A stretch of 64,000 bases of DNA from assembly GCF_023502205.1 (NCBI RefSeq), contig NZ_JAMFLG010000020.1:1-64000 (forward strand), written 5' to 3'. The notes under the pieces were generated by a model, which ran no database searches, was not told the DNA's origin, and worked only from the letters and a program-made list of their open reading frames with translations. Numbering within the stretch: position 1 is the stretch's first letter; every line of letters starts with the position of its first letter. Made by a program: the position numbers and the translations under genes. The stretch is from Aquiflexum sp. TKW24L (GTDB taxonomy: Bacteria > Bacteroidota > Bacteroidia > Cytophagales > Cyclobacteriaceae). Below, in pieces: positions 45,701-53,948 of the stretch.

Positions 45701-46206
45701 TTGGTGTCTTTTATCTTATACACACTTTCCTTTTCCACAGTAAGATCTTTCCAATCAAAAAATCCATCACCGTTCAAATCCTTCAGCCACTTGTTTTCCT
45801 CACTCCTTTCAGTAGCAAATTCCTTTCGCAAAAACGCTTTTCTATCGGCTACACTTTGCCAGCTCATGGATTGTATTTCCCAATTTTGATGTCCACGGAT
45901 ATCAAATTCTGACTGTCCCAAGCGCTCAGAACTTACATAATATAGAGTCCCATCATCTGTCACCTTTATGGAAATAGGATCGATAATCATGGAATCCACC
46001 GCCCAAAGCTTCAAGGATAGCCCTTCAGATAAGGTAGGTGTCACTGTCGCTTCAATTTCGGCAGCTTGTTTTTTGACCACTTCATGGTCATATTGGGTGA
46101 TCTGAAGATCAACAGGGGTTGTTTCTTTTTCTTTGCAGGAAATCAGGAGGGTTGAAATCAGCAGACTTTGGAAGAATAAGCCTGTAAAAAGAGGTTGAAG
46201 TTTCAT
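42787..46206 (-). CDS. Membrane-bound dehydrogenase-type lipoprotein with HEAT repeats and cytochrome c domain
   Basis: This 1139-residue lipoprotein (Cys24 in the LISC lipobox) has three parts. The N-terminal half (about 50-490) is a beta-propeller of the putative membrane-bound dehydrogenase type, with DTNGDGLADW, GPDGRIYWAIGDIGF and DFGPDGSLYVADWINGW. A middle region (about 520-970) consists of HEAT-like repeats. A C-terminal cytochrome c domain binds haem at CMRCH (Cys1017, Cys1020, His1021). This architecture, common in Planctomycetes and Bacteroidota, suggests periplasmic sugar oxidation with electrons passed to cytochrome c. Substrate unknown. Confidence 0.88.
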   Translation of the reverse strand: MKLQPLFTGLFFQSLLISTLLISCKEKETTPVDLQITQYDHEVVKKQAAEIEATVTPTLSEGLSLKLWAVDSMIIDPISIKVTDDGTLYYVSSERLGQSEFDIRGHQNWEIQSMSWQSVADRKAFLRKEFATERSEENKWLKDLNGDGFFDWKDLTVEKESVYKIKDTNGDGLADWSQRIVYDFHEEETDLALAVTVHENDVFLGVAPDFWRLQDTNGDGLMDKKTSISHGYGVHVGFGSHGMSGAKVGPDGRIYWAIGDIGFNGTDQDGVKWNYPNRGVVVRSNPDGSDFEVFAMGLRNTHEFTWDEYNNLISVDNDGDHRGESERLVYLVNGSDTGWRINWQFGKYRDPDNNTYKVWMDENMYKPRHEGQAAYITPCIINYVNGPTGMIYNPGTALAERWKKHFFVVEFVGNPARSGIHAFQLKPKGATFELAKTELVQTGMLPSGIDFGPDGSLYVADWINGWGNKNYGRIWKLDDNEGQNWAARKETQGLITLDYSGMSDAELEGHLFYEDDRIRRKAQFELAKRGEKGAKVFEKVMNQKANQIARIHAIVGTSQIARMEDRKYAKVLIPFLKDSDPEIRAQAAKWIGDIKYKEAGEFLLALLVDEYPRARFFGAEAIGRIEYAPASTSLIGLLDNNNDEDAYIRHAASLALARLNQPDQLVALAGEPSNAIRLGAVLALRRLSHPGIQQFLKDPNEYIVTEAARAINDDFSIEGALPALGDLLVTTKFTNEPLIRRSISANLRVGTEKSMQNLITYISNPSAPLALRQEATEALGTWTKPSVLDRVDGRYRGEVTRDGALVRTAATEPLIKLLNEKEISLKIAAVNAIGRLGIADGSDELLALIQSDKSPEVRVASIQALAKMNAANTATGIEKAIADSDKSVRVAGLSLLEQLDLDKELKVKLLNEIIEKRTTEEKQAALVALGKLPAENTKPIFEGLFVKMSAGKLPTDILLELSESVELSKDQSLAQGYQKAAEQLWKGDELASYQSSLNGGDVVKGRGIFFQSQTGQCMRCHAYDDMGGNVGPSINGIGRKLSRQEILESLIDPSKRIAPGYGIAMLELNNGRAINGVLEKETNSSVLIKMGNNPDTLIQKKDIKTQKMAASSMPDMKAILSRREIRDLVSYLVTLKEDF

Positions 46207-46360
46207 AGGTTCAAATTGGGGATTACGGTTTTTAAAACTGGGCTTAATTTACCAAAATAGACCTCTCATTTCCTAAATTTTTGATAATCGGCATTCCAAT
46301 AAATTTTTTGATTGCCCCATTTTCCCTACTTTCAAATTTCAAATACTAATATCCTTTCCC

Positions 46361-47458
46361 ATGTCTGTAATCTCTGAAATTACCTCTCCTATTCTTTTGC
46401 TTGATGAAAAAATCTGCCACCACAATCTTCAAGTAATGGCTGATAAAGCTAAAAGGCATGGAAAGAAGCTCGTTCCCCACTTCAAAACTCCACAATCCCA
46501 TCTTGTGGGAAAATGGGCAATGGAATATGGTATCAGAGAAATCACCGTTTCTTCCATCAAGATGGCAGCTTACTTTTGCAGACAGGGATGGGATAATATC
46601 CATATCGCATTTCCTTTTAATCCCCTTGAAACCAAAAACCTGAGTGAGCTCGCAAAAACTCAGTCTTTGTCTGTTCAGCTTATCAATGAAGCTGTGACAG
46701 AAAAACTCGCGAAAGAGCTTGAAAACCCGGTTGGCTTTTTTATCGAAATCGATGCTGGCTATGGACGGACAGGTGTGGAAGTTTCAGACTTTGGACTGAT
46801 GGAAGCTATCATGAGGATTGCCAAAAGTACAGACAAACTCAAATTTAAGGGGTTTTACCTGCATGCCGGGCACTCTTATTATGAAAAAGACATTCCCAAA
46901 ATCTATGAGCAAACCAGGGCTGCCCTAAGCATGCTGAAAAGTAAATACCGGTCCGAATACCCCGGACTTGTGACCCGCACCGGAGATACTCCGGGCTGTT
47001 CTGTGATCGAGGATTTTGGGGATATTGACGAGCTTGGACCCGGCAATTTTGTATTTTATGATATGATGCAGGTCGCATTGGGAAGCTGCAAAAGGGAAGA
47101 TGTGGCAGTAGCACTTGTCGTTCCGGTGGTGGATATCAAAAAAGAAAGAAAAGAAATCCTTATTCACGGCGGCGGTGTCCATCTTGCAAAGGATGTCCTT
47201 GCTGAACCTGATGGGGGAAAGAATTTTGGCGAGGTAGTCTACCTGACCGAAAATGGCTGGACAATTCCTTCACAGCGCTCATTTTTGAAAAGCATTTCGC
47301 AAGAGCACGGCATCATCAAGGCTTCGGATGAACTATTATACCGGGTAAAAGTGGGAGACCTTCTTGGAATTTTACCTATCCACAGCTGCATGACGGCAGA
47401 TTGTATGGGAAGTTACATGACCATCAATGGCGAAAAAGTCGATCACGCAGAGGGTTGA
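46361..47458 (+). CDS. D-threonine aldolase/D-serine dehydratase-like PLP enzyme
   Basis: This 365-residue fold-type III PLP enzyme has an alanine-racemase-like barrel with Schiff-base Lys42 in PHFKTPQSH, a GFFIEIDAGYGRTGV segment and GHSYYE. Its C-terminal beta domain ends with the zinc-ligand pair His341-x-Cys343 in PIHSCMTAD, as in DSD1-type enzymes. It breaks down D-threonine or D-serine (or another 3-hydroxy-D-amino acid); sequence does not decide which. It is divergent from the dehydrogenase-like gene. Confidence 0.85.
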   Translation: MSVISEITSPILLLDEKICHHNLQVMADKAKRHGKKLVPHFKTPQSHLVGKWAMEYGIREITVSSIKMAAYFCRQGWDNIHIAFPFNPLETKNLSELAKTQSLSVQLINEAVTEKLAKELENPVGFFIEIDAGYGRTGVEVSDFGLMEAIMRIAKSTDKLKFKGFYLHAGHSYYEKDIPKIYEQTRAALSMLKSKYRSEYPGLVTRTGDTPGCSVIEDFGDIDELGPGNFVFYDMMQVALGSCKREDVAVALVVPVVDIKKERKEILIHGGGVHLAKDVLAEPDGGKNFGEVVYLTENGWTIPSQRSFLKSISQEHGIIKASDELLYRVKVGDLLGILPIHSCMTADCMGSYMTINGEKVDHAEG

Positions 47459-47551
47459 AAACTAAAGGGATATACGATTTTTTGCCAATCCCCCAATATT
47501 CTTCTTCAGTCGGGACGCCTGTCAGTAGGCAGGGAATACCGAAGTACATTT

Positions 47552-47590
47552 AAAAAAAAGGAATGGTCTTCTGTAAACCACCCCTTTTTT
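47552..47590. terminator. Bidirectional terminator-like hairpin before speA
   Basis: A run of AAAAAAAAGG at about 47552-47561 pairs imperfectly with CCCCTTTTTTTT at 47581-47592, with TGGT against ACCA inside. It lies between two convergent genes, so it could end transcripts from either side. Its edge overlaps the speA stop. Confidence 0.65.
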
Positions 47591-48985
47591 TTATTGTTTA
47601 TACCCAAGTATCTTCATCATACTATCACTCGTCTGTTCTGGTGAAAAAAGCCAATGATTGATACTACCATTAGTCTCTCTGTCGATAATCACATGTTTCG
47701 GAGCCGGGATTAGACAATGCTGGATCCCGCCATAACCACCGAGAGATTCTTGGTAAGCCCCGGTATGGAAGAACCCGATATATTGCTTTTTACCTTCCTC
47801 GATTTTGGGCAGGTAAATATTGTACTGATGCGCCTCAGAGTTATAGTAATCCATGCTGTCGCAAGTCAACCCGCCAAGGGAAATGTTGTGGTATTCCTCA
47901 TCCCAATTATTGACTGCGAGCATGATGTACTTTTGATTCAATCCCCAACTGTCAGGCAGCTGCGTGATAAAGCTCCCATCGATCATATACCAAAGTTCTT
48001 TGTCATTTTGGAGTTTTTCATCCAAGATCGAATAGAGCACAGCACCGCTTTCACCGACAGTATAGCTTCCGAATTCGGTAAAAATATGTGGTTCGTCCGT
48101 ATGGTTTTTGTCACACATCCATTTGATGTTTTTGACAATCTGCTCAGCCATGTATTGGTAGTCATAGTCAAAAAAGACATTGGTCTTAATCGGCCAACCT
48201 CCACCGATATCCATGGTGTCAAGGGAAGGAGCCACTTTTTTCAAATCCACATATTTTTGGATAAAGCGGGTCAGTTCAGACCAATAGTAAGCCGTGTCTT
48301 TAATTCCTGAGTTGAGGAAAAAGTGGAGCATCTTCAAGCTTACATTTGGATTATCCTTGATTTTCTCTTCGTATAGTTTAATGATGTCATTGTATCTCAC
48401 ACCTAACCGTGAGGTATAAAATCCAAACTTCGGTTCCTCATCTGCTGCGATCCTGATCCCTACTTGAAAAGGAACTTTGACATGCTCAAGGTAATAATCG
48501 ATCTCACCAAGATTGTCCAAAATAGGAATACAATTGACAAAACCGTCATTGAGCAATTCGGTGATGTATTGTTTGTAGAGTTGTCTTTTAAATCCATTGC
48601 AAACGATAAAAGTCTGCTTGGTAATCAATCCCTGCGCATACAGATTCCTGACTAATGGAATGTCAAAGGTGGAAGAAGTCTCAATATGGATGTCGTTTTT
48701 CAAAGCCTCATTCAACACAAAGCTGAAATGCGAAGATTTGGTACAATAGCAATAAGTGTACTTCCCTTTGTAATCATGCTTTTCGATGGCATTTCCAAAA
48801 TAGGTTTTTGCATTTTGGATATTCTCAGAGATTTTGGGAAGATAAGTAAGCTTTAAAGGCGTACCGTAGGTTTTTATGATCTCCATGAGGTTGACACCAT
48901 TGAAGTGCAACTCATTGTTCTCTACTTTAAATTCCTTGGTAGGAAAGTCAAAAGTCTGCTGGATCAGATCGTTGTATTTATTCAT
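47591..48985 (-). CDS. speA: Arginine decarboxylase (biosynthetic, Bacteroidota short form)
   Basis: This 464-residue PLP enzyme of the alanine-racemase-like decarboxylase type has Schiff-base Lys83 in YCTKSSHFSF. The late GLTCDSMDYYN (catalytic Cys) and HTGAYQESLGGYGGIQHC are typical. It should convert arginine to agmatine for polyamine synthesis, although ornithine/diaminopimelate decarboxylase relatives share motifs. No agmatine deiminase or N-carbamoylputrescine amidase is nearby. It is the only gene of its unit, with a hairpin on each side. Confidence 0.9.
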   Translation of the reverse strand: MNKYNDLIQQTFDFPTKEFKVENNELHFNGVNLMEIIKTYGTPLKLTYLPKISENIQNAKTYFGNAIEKHDYKGKYTYCYCTKSSHFSFVLNEALKNDIHIETSSTFDIPLVRNLYAQGLITKQTFIVCNGFKRQLYKQYITELLNDGFVNCIPILDNLGEIDYYLEHVKVPFQVGIRIAADEEPKFGFYTSRLGVRYNDIIKLYEEKIKDNPNVSLKMLHFFLNSGIKDTAYYWSELTRFIQKYVDLKKVAPSLDTMDIGGGWPIKTNVFFDYDYQYMAEQIVKNIKWMCDKNHTDEPHIFTEFGSYTVGESGAVLYSILDEKLQNDKELWYMIDGSFITQLPDSWGLNQKYIMLAVNNWDEEYHNISLGGLTCDSMDYYNSEAHQYNIYLPKIEEGKKQYIGFFHTGAYQESLGGYGGIQHCLIPAPKHVIIDRETNGSINHWLFSPEQTSDSMMKILGYKQ

Positions 48986-49056
48986 TTCAAATGGGAAAGT
49001 TAAAGTTGAAAACGCGCTGCAAAATTTGCTTTTAATATTGGCATATCAAATGAAAA

Positions 49057-49086
49057 AAGGGGAAAATCCAGTTGGATTTTCCCCTT
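49057..49086 (-). terminator. Strong terminator hairpin upstream of speA
   Basis: AAGGGGAAAATCC (49057-49069) pairs perfectly over 13 bases with GGATTTTCCCCTT (49074-49086) around loop AGTT. On the minus strand a T-run (TTTTTT) follows, so it ends the transcript of the 49115-49600 gene. It also reads acceptably on the plus strand. Confidence 0.9.
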
Positions 49087-49114
49087 AACAATAAATTTAA
49101 TATAGAGATAACTG

Positions 49115-49600
49115 TTATGCGAATATCTCGTTTCGAAGCAATTGGCCTTCTGCTTCAAATGCTTTTTGGTTTTCGATTATTTTTTTGAGGATCTTTTTAA
49201 ATCTGATTTCTTCAGAAATAACCTTGGTAATTTTAGAAAAATATCCTGCTGCAGCGATTTCATTAGAAGAATAAAATTTCAAGGTGTAGGTATTCAATTC
49301 TTTTTGGAATTCAAGGATCACACCCTGGGGCTGCCCGATGCTGATCAGACCGTTGAATAAACCTTTGAGGTTTTCGAAATCAGAAGTCAATTTAAAATAT
49401 AGCACTTGAAAATTTTTGTTTGCTTCCGGATAATTTGGGAAATTAAAGGAACCCTGTCCTGTCAACTCAACCATTTCGCAAGCCATAATCATGTCAACAA
49501 CATTTACCGGATTGGAAAGTATTTCGGATCTTTTGGAAACAGTTTGGAAAGAGAATGATTCCTGAACTGGAGCTTGTTGAGAAGTGATTTGAGAAGCCAT
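49115..49600 (-). CDS. Hypothetical protein, probable member of the Rrf2-controlled set
   Basis: This 161-residue cytoplasmic protein has no recognised domain. The sequence starts with a Gln/Ser-rich lead, has a mixed strand/helix core (FQVLYFKLTSDFENLKGLFN, GVILEFQKELNTYTLKFYSS) and ends in a helix with KKIIENQKAFEAEGQLL. Its upstream region holds a perfect -7 box at 49649-49656 and a 12-bp-arm palindrome at 49678-49708, shared with the TSUP gene. This ties it to sulfur-related control by inference only. A strong terminator follows. Confidence 0.7.
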   Translation of the reverse strand: MASQITSQQAPVQESFSFQTVSKRSEILSNPVNVVDMIMACEMVELTGQGSFNFPNYPEANKNFQVLYFKLTSDFENLKGLFNGLISIGQPQGVILEFQKELNTYTLKFYSSNEIAAAGYFSKITKVISEEIRFKKILKKIIENQKAFEAEGQLLRNEIFA

Positions 49601-49648
49601 AGAATAAAGAATTTTTTGTTTGACAAGGTTTTTTCAAAAACCATGCTT

Positions 49649-49656
49649 CAAATATA
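49649..49656 (-). promoter_or_regulatory. -7 promoter box of the 49115-49600 gene
   Basis: On the minus strand this reads TATATTTG, an exact TAnnTTTG match, 49 bases upstream of the start. No TTG -33 element is evident; the palindromic operator begins 27 bases upstream of the box instead. Confidence 0.7.
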
Positions 49657-49677
49657 AAAGGCTGATTTTAATTATCC

Positions 49678-49708
49678 TAATTACCCTATCATTTTTATAG
49701 GGTAATTA
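49678..49708. promoter_or_regulatory. Palindromic operator 1
   Basis: TAATTACCCTAT and ATAGGGTAATTA are perfect 12-base arms around a 7-base spacer. The core 19-mer CCCTAT-N7-ATAGGG spans 49684-49702 and recurs at 51193-51211 with two half-site changes (CCCTAT to TCCTAT, ATAGGG to GTAGGG) and an identical 7-base gap. Proposed binding site of the neighbouring Rrf2 regulator. Confidence 0.75.
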
Positions 49709-49770
49709 TCAAAAAAATTTCTCTTCTATTTATTCTCATTTGAGTATTAAAAGGAACCTAGGTTTATCTG

Positions 49771-50181
49771 CTATAATCCGGCTAAATGGATGATGGATTT
49801 TTCGAGCACGGGTAGCATTTCGGTTCGGAGTTCAGCAAAAAGTTTACGGATGCGGCAGGTTTCTTCATTTTCACATTCTCCGCAGGATTCATAATACCGC
49901 TCAGATACACAGGGAATCAAGGCGATCGGTCCGTCAATAATCCGCATCAGGTGCGCAACCGTAATATCATTGGGATCTTTTGCCAAAGTATATCCACCTT
50001 CCGCTCCACGCACGCTTCTGACCACTTGATGGGTCTTGAGTTCACGAAGGATGTTCTCTAAAAATTTATAGGGAATCCTTTCTTTTTCAGAAATAGTTTT
50101 GGCGGATATGGGAGTGGGGCTTTGGTGTTCATAAAGGTACAAAATGGTCTTTATGGCATATTTGGCTCTTTTTGATAGCAT
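49771..50181 (-). CDS. Rrf2-family transcriptional regulator
   Basis: This 136-residue Rrf2-type winged-helix regulator includes KRAKYAIKTILYLYEH, IPYKFLENILRELKTHQVV and VRGAEGGYTLAKDPNDITVA. It has a cluster of cysteines in its C-terminal half: Cys91, Cys100, Cys103 and Cys109. These could ligate an Fe-S cluster or sense cysteine supply, as in IscR, NsrR or CymR. The ATG at 50181 was chosen over a TTG 21 bases upstream. It follows the TSUP gene by 72 bases in the same direction and lies between two copies of a shared palindrome. Confidence 0.88.
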   Translation of the reverse strand: MLSKRAKYAIKTILYLYEHQSPTPISAKTISEKERIPYKFLENILRELKTHQVVRSVRGAEGGYTLAKDPNDITVAHLMRIIDGPIALIPCVSERYYESCGECENEETCRIRKLFAELRTEMLPVLEKSIIHLAGL

Positions 50182-50253
50182 TCCTTTGATTTTTACTTCC
50201 AAATTACAAAAAAACCATAGTTTTCACTAAATCAAAAAATCAGACCTAATAAT

Positions 50254-51126
50254 CTAAGACAATGACAAATAAAAGGTCCTGATGCTGAGGCCGATTATCA
50301 ATAAACCAACCATAAACAGTAATATCTTAGGATTTAGTTTTTTACAAATGATGGCTGCAAATGGTGCAGCAATCACTCCTCCCAAAATCAATCCTAAAAC
50401 CGGCGCGAGACTCAACTCTTTGACAAAAAGTAAAAATGTGCTTGCACTTGCCAAGGAAACAAAAATCTCCACAAAGTTACCGGTTCCAATGGCAAATCTT
50501 GGTACCTGTCCTTTCCCCAACAAAGTTGAATTGACAATAGGCCCCCATCCCCCACCACCGATTGCATCAGCAAAACCACCCACACCCGCCAGGTAAGGAA
50601 GACTTTTTCCATTAGCGTCAAATTCTTTTTTCTTTTTCTTGAAGACTTTCGACATGATGATAAATCCCATCACCAGAAGGTATAATGCAATAAATGGCTT
50701 GATGGTATTTCCATCAATATTGGATAAAAAATAAGCACCGGCTATCGCACCTAAAACGCCGGGAATCATCAGCCTTTTTGCAAGATCCCATTTGACATTA
50801 CCCAATTTCCAATGTGATACCCCCGAAGCCAAACTCGTGAAGACCTGTGCAAAATGTACCCAAGCACTTGCCATAGCAGGAGGAATTCCTATACCAAGAA
50901 GGATAGAATTTGAACTTACACCATATGCCATTCCCAAGGCACCGTCTATGGACTGGGCCACAAAACCCACCAACAAAAACCAACCAAACATCTCTAGGTC
51001 AAGATCCGCACCTGTCACGATGCCTGAAAATGCCCGGAAAGCAATCAATACCACTAACACAAGACTCAAAGCAAAAAAGCCTAACCAAAAAGGTTCTTCT
51101 CTAAGTCTCAACATTACTTTTTCCAT
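50254..51126 (-). CDS. TSUP/TauE-SafE family transporter
   Basis: This 290-residue membrane protein has about eight helices. The TSUP signature repeats are visible: FVAQSIDGALGMAYGVSSNS and VGGFADAIGGGGWGPIVNST. Family members export or import sulfite, sulfoacetate, thiosulfate or related anions. With an Rrf2-type regulator directly downstream, sulfur metabolism is the likely context. The promoter box at 51158-51165 and the operator at 51193-51211 precede it. Confidence 0.88.
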   Translation of the reverse strand: MEKVMLRLREEPFWLGFFALSLVLVVLIAFRAFSGIVTGADLDLEMFGWFLLVGFVAQSIDGALGMAYGVSSNSILLGIGIPPAMASAWVHFAQVFTSLASGVSHWKLGNVKWDLAKRLMIPGVLGAIAGAYFLSNIDGNTIKPFIALYLLVMGFIIMSKVFKKKKKEFDANGKSLPYLAGVGGFADAIGGGGWGPIVNSTLLGKGQVPRFAIGTGNFVEIFVSLASASTFLLFVKELSLAPVLGLILGGVIAAPFAAIICKKLNPKILLFMVGLLIIGLSIRTFYLSLS

Positions 51127-51157
51127 GTTTGGGTTGTTTTATTTGGTTGGCAAGGGT

Positions 51158-51165
51158 CAAAAATA
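51158..51165 (-). promoter_or_regulatory. -7 promoter box of the TSUP gene
   Basis: On the minus strand this reads TATTTTTG, an exact TAnnTTTG match, 32 bases upstream of the start. A possible -33 TTG lies at 51186-51188 (minus strand), 20 bases upstream of the box. Confidence 0.75.
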
Positions 51166-51192
51166 GGGTCAAAATATTTACAATCCAATTAA

Positions 51193-51211
51193 TCCTATAT
51201 ATTTTGTAGGG
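51193..51211. promoter_or_regulatory. Palindromic operator 2
   Basis: This reads TCCTAT-N7-GTAGGG, the same 19-base frame as operator 1. It starts exactly 27 bases upstream of the -7 box, the same distance as at the other locus. The two together suggest one regulator contacting both promoters from the same place. Confidence 0.7.
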
Positions 51212-51279
51212 TATATAGAGATTAAATAAAAATTAGATAGATGCCTCAAAAGTAATTCCTTGGGGGCAGCTATAATTCA

Positions 51280-51520
51280 TCAATTTGCAAGGTTGTATCT
51301 CAGAGTAAAACCGAATGTTCTTGGATCACCAAGTACAGCGGCATAGTGTCCGGCATTACCCTCACCCGGCAGGCATCGCTCGTAATATTGGGTATCAGTG
51401 AGGTATCTAGACTATAATAAAAATGACAGACCATCATCAACCCTGAACCCTACCTTGTCATTGACCAAGCCATAGCAATCGATATTCAGGAAGGCTGAAG
51501 GGGAAGGAAAAACTTTGATG
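51280..51520 (-). pseudogene. Remnant of a TonB-dependent receptor C-terminus
   Basis: Reading the minus strand from about 51520 gives AFLNIDCYGLVNDKVGFRVD. After an in-frame stop near 51415 come SRYLTDTQYYERCLPGEGNA and LGDPRTFGFTLRYNL, ending in a stop at 51280. These are the closing strands of a TonB-dependent outer-membrane receptor (GDPRTFGxTLRY). No start, plug or barrel body remains. This explains most of the 671-base gap upstream of glgX. Confidence 0.75.
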
Positions 51521-51797
51521 TTTCCAATGAATAATAAATGTTTTGATTATTATATATGTCCTATACGTTTGATATGGTATTAAAATAACTGCTTAGGTTC
51601 TCAATTTTTTTATTGAAGGTTTTCTGAATTTAAGAATACCAAATTTTCATTTCACCTCGAAAAAAGAGTGATTTTAAGTTGGGTTTGAAAATTTGAAGAT
51701 TTGAATAAATTAAACAGCCGTGTCCGAATATTTGTTTTCCTAAAAAAACCTTGCGTAATTTCAATGCTAGTTCCCCAAACTTCATCATATTACCTCT

Positions 51798-53885
51798 ATG
51801 TTTACGATCAAGGATCGCTATGAAACAGCCGTAGGCCACAGTTTTCCTGTTGGGCCGAACTTTTCTTCGCAAGGTGTCAATTTTTGTATTTTTTCAAAGA
51901 ATGCCATTTGGGTTGAACTGCTTTTTTTTGAAAATGCAGATGATGTCGAGCCAAGCCACACTTTTCGATTAGAACCTTCTATCAATAAGACTTATTATTA
52001 TTGGCACATTTTCATATATAAAGTAAAACTTGGACAATTGTATGGGTATAGAATTCACGGCAATTTTGCGCCGGAAAATGGTCACCGTTTTGATTCTTCC
52101 AAAATTTTACTTGACCCCTATTCCAAAGCTGTTTCAATACCAAACAAATATCATCGAAGAGCGCTAAGCAAATTTGGGATAGCAGATGGAAATAGTCCAA
52201 AAAGTGTGATAGTTGACCTTAGTTTGTATGATTGGGAAGGTGATTTCCATCCCAGAATCCCATTTTCAAGAACTGTTATTTACGAATTGCATGTGGGGGG
52301 ATTTACAAAAAATCCAAATTCCGGAGTCGAGGAAAGCAAAAGGGGAACATTTGCAGGTTTGATAGAAAAAATCCCCTACCTCGTAGAGCTTGGAATAACG
52401 GCAGTTGAGTTGCTACCGGTTTTCCAATTCGATGTGCAGGATGCTCCTGATGGAAAAATCAACTATTGGGGTTACAGTCCCATTTCATTTTTTGCACCAC
52501 ATCAGGGATATAGTACCGACAGAGATAATCCCCTGAAAGTATTGGATGAATTCAGAGACATGGTCAAAGCCTTGCACAAAGCCGGATTGGAGGTCATTAT
52601 GGATGTGGTTTTCAACCATACTTCCGAAAATCACGAAGATGGGCCGACTTATACCTTCAGGGGAATCGACAACAGTATCTATTACATCCTGGATCAAGAT
52701 AAGGCCAAATACAAGAATTTTTCAGGCACCGGTAATACCCTCAATGCCAATCAGGCCATTGTCCGCAAGATGATTATTTCAAGTCTCCACTTTTGGGTAA
52801 GGGACATGCATGTAGATGGTTTCAGATTTGACTTGGCTTCTATCCTTTCAAGGGATGAAAAAGGAAATCCCATCGAAAATGCACCAATACTTTGGGATAT
52901 CGAATCAGATCCGATTCTTGCAGGGAGCAAATTGATCGCTGAAGCGTGGGATGCGAGTGGCCTTTATCAGGTGGGCAATTTTACGGGTGACAGTTGGAAA
53001 GAATGGAATGGCCGTTTCAGAGATGATACCCGTAGCTTTTTGAGGGGAGATAAAGGCAAAGTAGGTGCTTTTGTAACCCGCCTTATCGGCAGCCCTGACA
53101 TCTATGAGTCCAAGGATAGAGAATCTGAGCAAAGTATCAATTTTGTCACCTGCCATGACGGATTCACCCTATACGACCTTGTTTCTTACAACATTAAGCA
53201 CAACATGGCCAATGGAGAAAATAACCGAGATGGCCACAATGATAACCTGAGCTGGAACTGTGGAGTGGAGGGACCTACGGAGGATCCTGAAGTATTGTCC
53301 ATTCGCAAACGGCAGGTCAAAAATTTCTTTACCGTTACCCTTCTCTCTTTGGGCGCTCCAATGATTTTGATGGGTGATGAAGTTCTCCATACCCAAAAAG
53401 GCAATAACAACGCCTATTGTCAGGACAACGAACTCACTTGGTTTGATTGGGACTTGGTCGAAAAAAATGCTGAAATATTCAGGTTTGTCAAAATCCTGAT
53501 CAAGAAGAGGTTGAAAAGAGAAACTGCACAGGCCACCTTCAACTTGTCGCTCAAGGAATTATTGGCACAATCTAAAATATATTGGCATGGTGTCAAACTC
53601 AACCAACCTGACTGGTCCCCATCTTCACTTAGTATCGCCATGACCATTTTGTCTCTAAATAAAAAAATGGCCATGCATTTTTTGATCAATGCCTATCACC
53701 AGAACTTGAAATTTGAAATACCCAAATCACTTGATGAAAGGAAAATAACATGGAAAATATGGCTAGACACAAGTCTGGATGAACCATGTGATATTTGCCT
53801 ATGGTCTGAAGCCGGTAATTATCCCCATCAAACGTATGATGTCAAGTCACACAGCATTGTGATTCTTTTTACCAAACTTGAATAG
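51798..53885 (+). CDS. glgX: Glycogen debranching enzyme (isoamylase-type)
   Basis: This 695-residue GH13 subfamily 11-like enzyme has an N-terminal CBM48 module (about 10-100) and a catalytic barrel (about 150-560). Candidate residues are nucleophile Asp345 in DGFRFDLA, acid/base Glu382 in LIAEAWD and Asp454 in TCHDGFTLYDLVSYN. A C-terminal beta domain follows. Its job is hydrolysis of alpha-1,6 branches in glycogen or limit dextrin. No other glycogen genes are adjacent. The length matches the family. Confidence 0.93.
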   Translation: MFTIKDRYETAVGHSFPVGPNFSSQGVNFCIFSKNAIWVELLFFENADDVEPSHTFRLEPSINKTYYYWHIFIYKVKLGQLYGYRIHGNFAPENGHRFDSSKILLDPYSKAVSIPNKYHRRALSKFGIADGNSPKSVIVDLSLYDWEGDFHPRIPFSRTVIYELHVGGFTKNPNSGVEESKRGTFAGLIEKIPYLVELGITAVELLPVFQFDVQDAPDGKINYWGYSPISFFAPHQGYSTDRDNPLKVLDEFRDMVKALHKAGLEVIMDVVFNHTSENHEDGPTYTFRGIDNSIYYILDQDKAKYKNFSGTGNTLNANQAIVRKMIISSLHFWVRDMHVDGFRFDLASILSRDEKGNPIENAPILWDIESDPILAGSKLIAEAWDASGLYQVGNFTGDSWKEWNGRFRDDTRSFLRGDKGKVGAFVTRLIGSPDIYESKDRESEQSINFVTCHDGFTLYDLVSYNIKHNMANGENNRDGHNDNLSWNCGVEGPTEDPEVLSIRKRQVKNFFTVTLLSLGAPMILMGDEVLHTQKGNNNAYCQDNELTWFDWDLVEKNAEIFRFVKILIKKRLKRETAQATFNLSLKELLAQSKIYWHGVKLNQPDWSPSSLSIAMTILSLNKKMAMHFLINAYHQNLKFEIPKSLDERKITWKIWLDTSLDEPCDICLWSEAGNYPHQTYDVKSHSIVILFTKLE

Positions 53886-53948
53886 GGATAAAAGACAAAT
53901 TATCTTTTTTTACATGTCAAATTCAGAGAGCTCCGATCACTAGGTATT

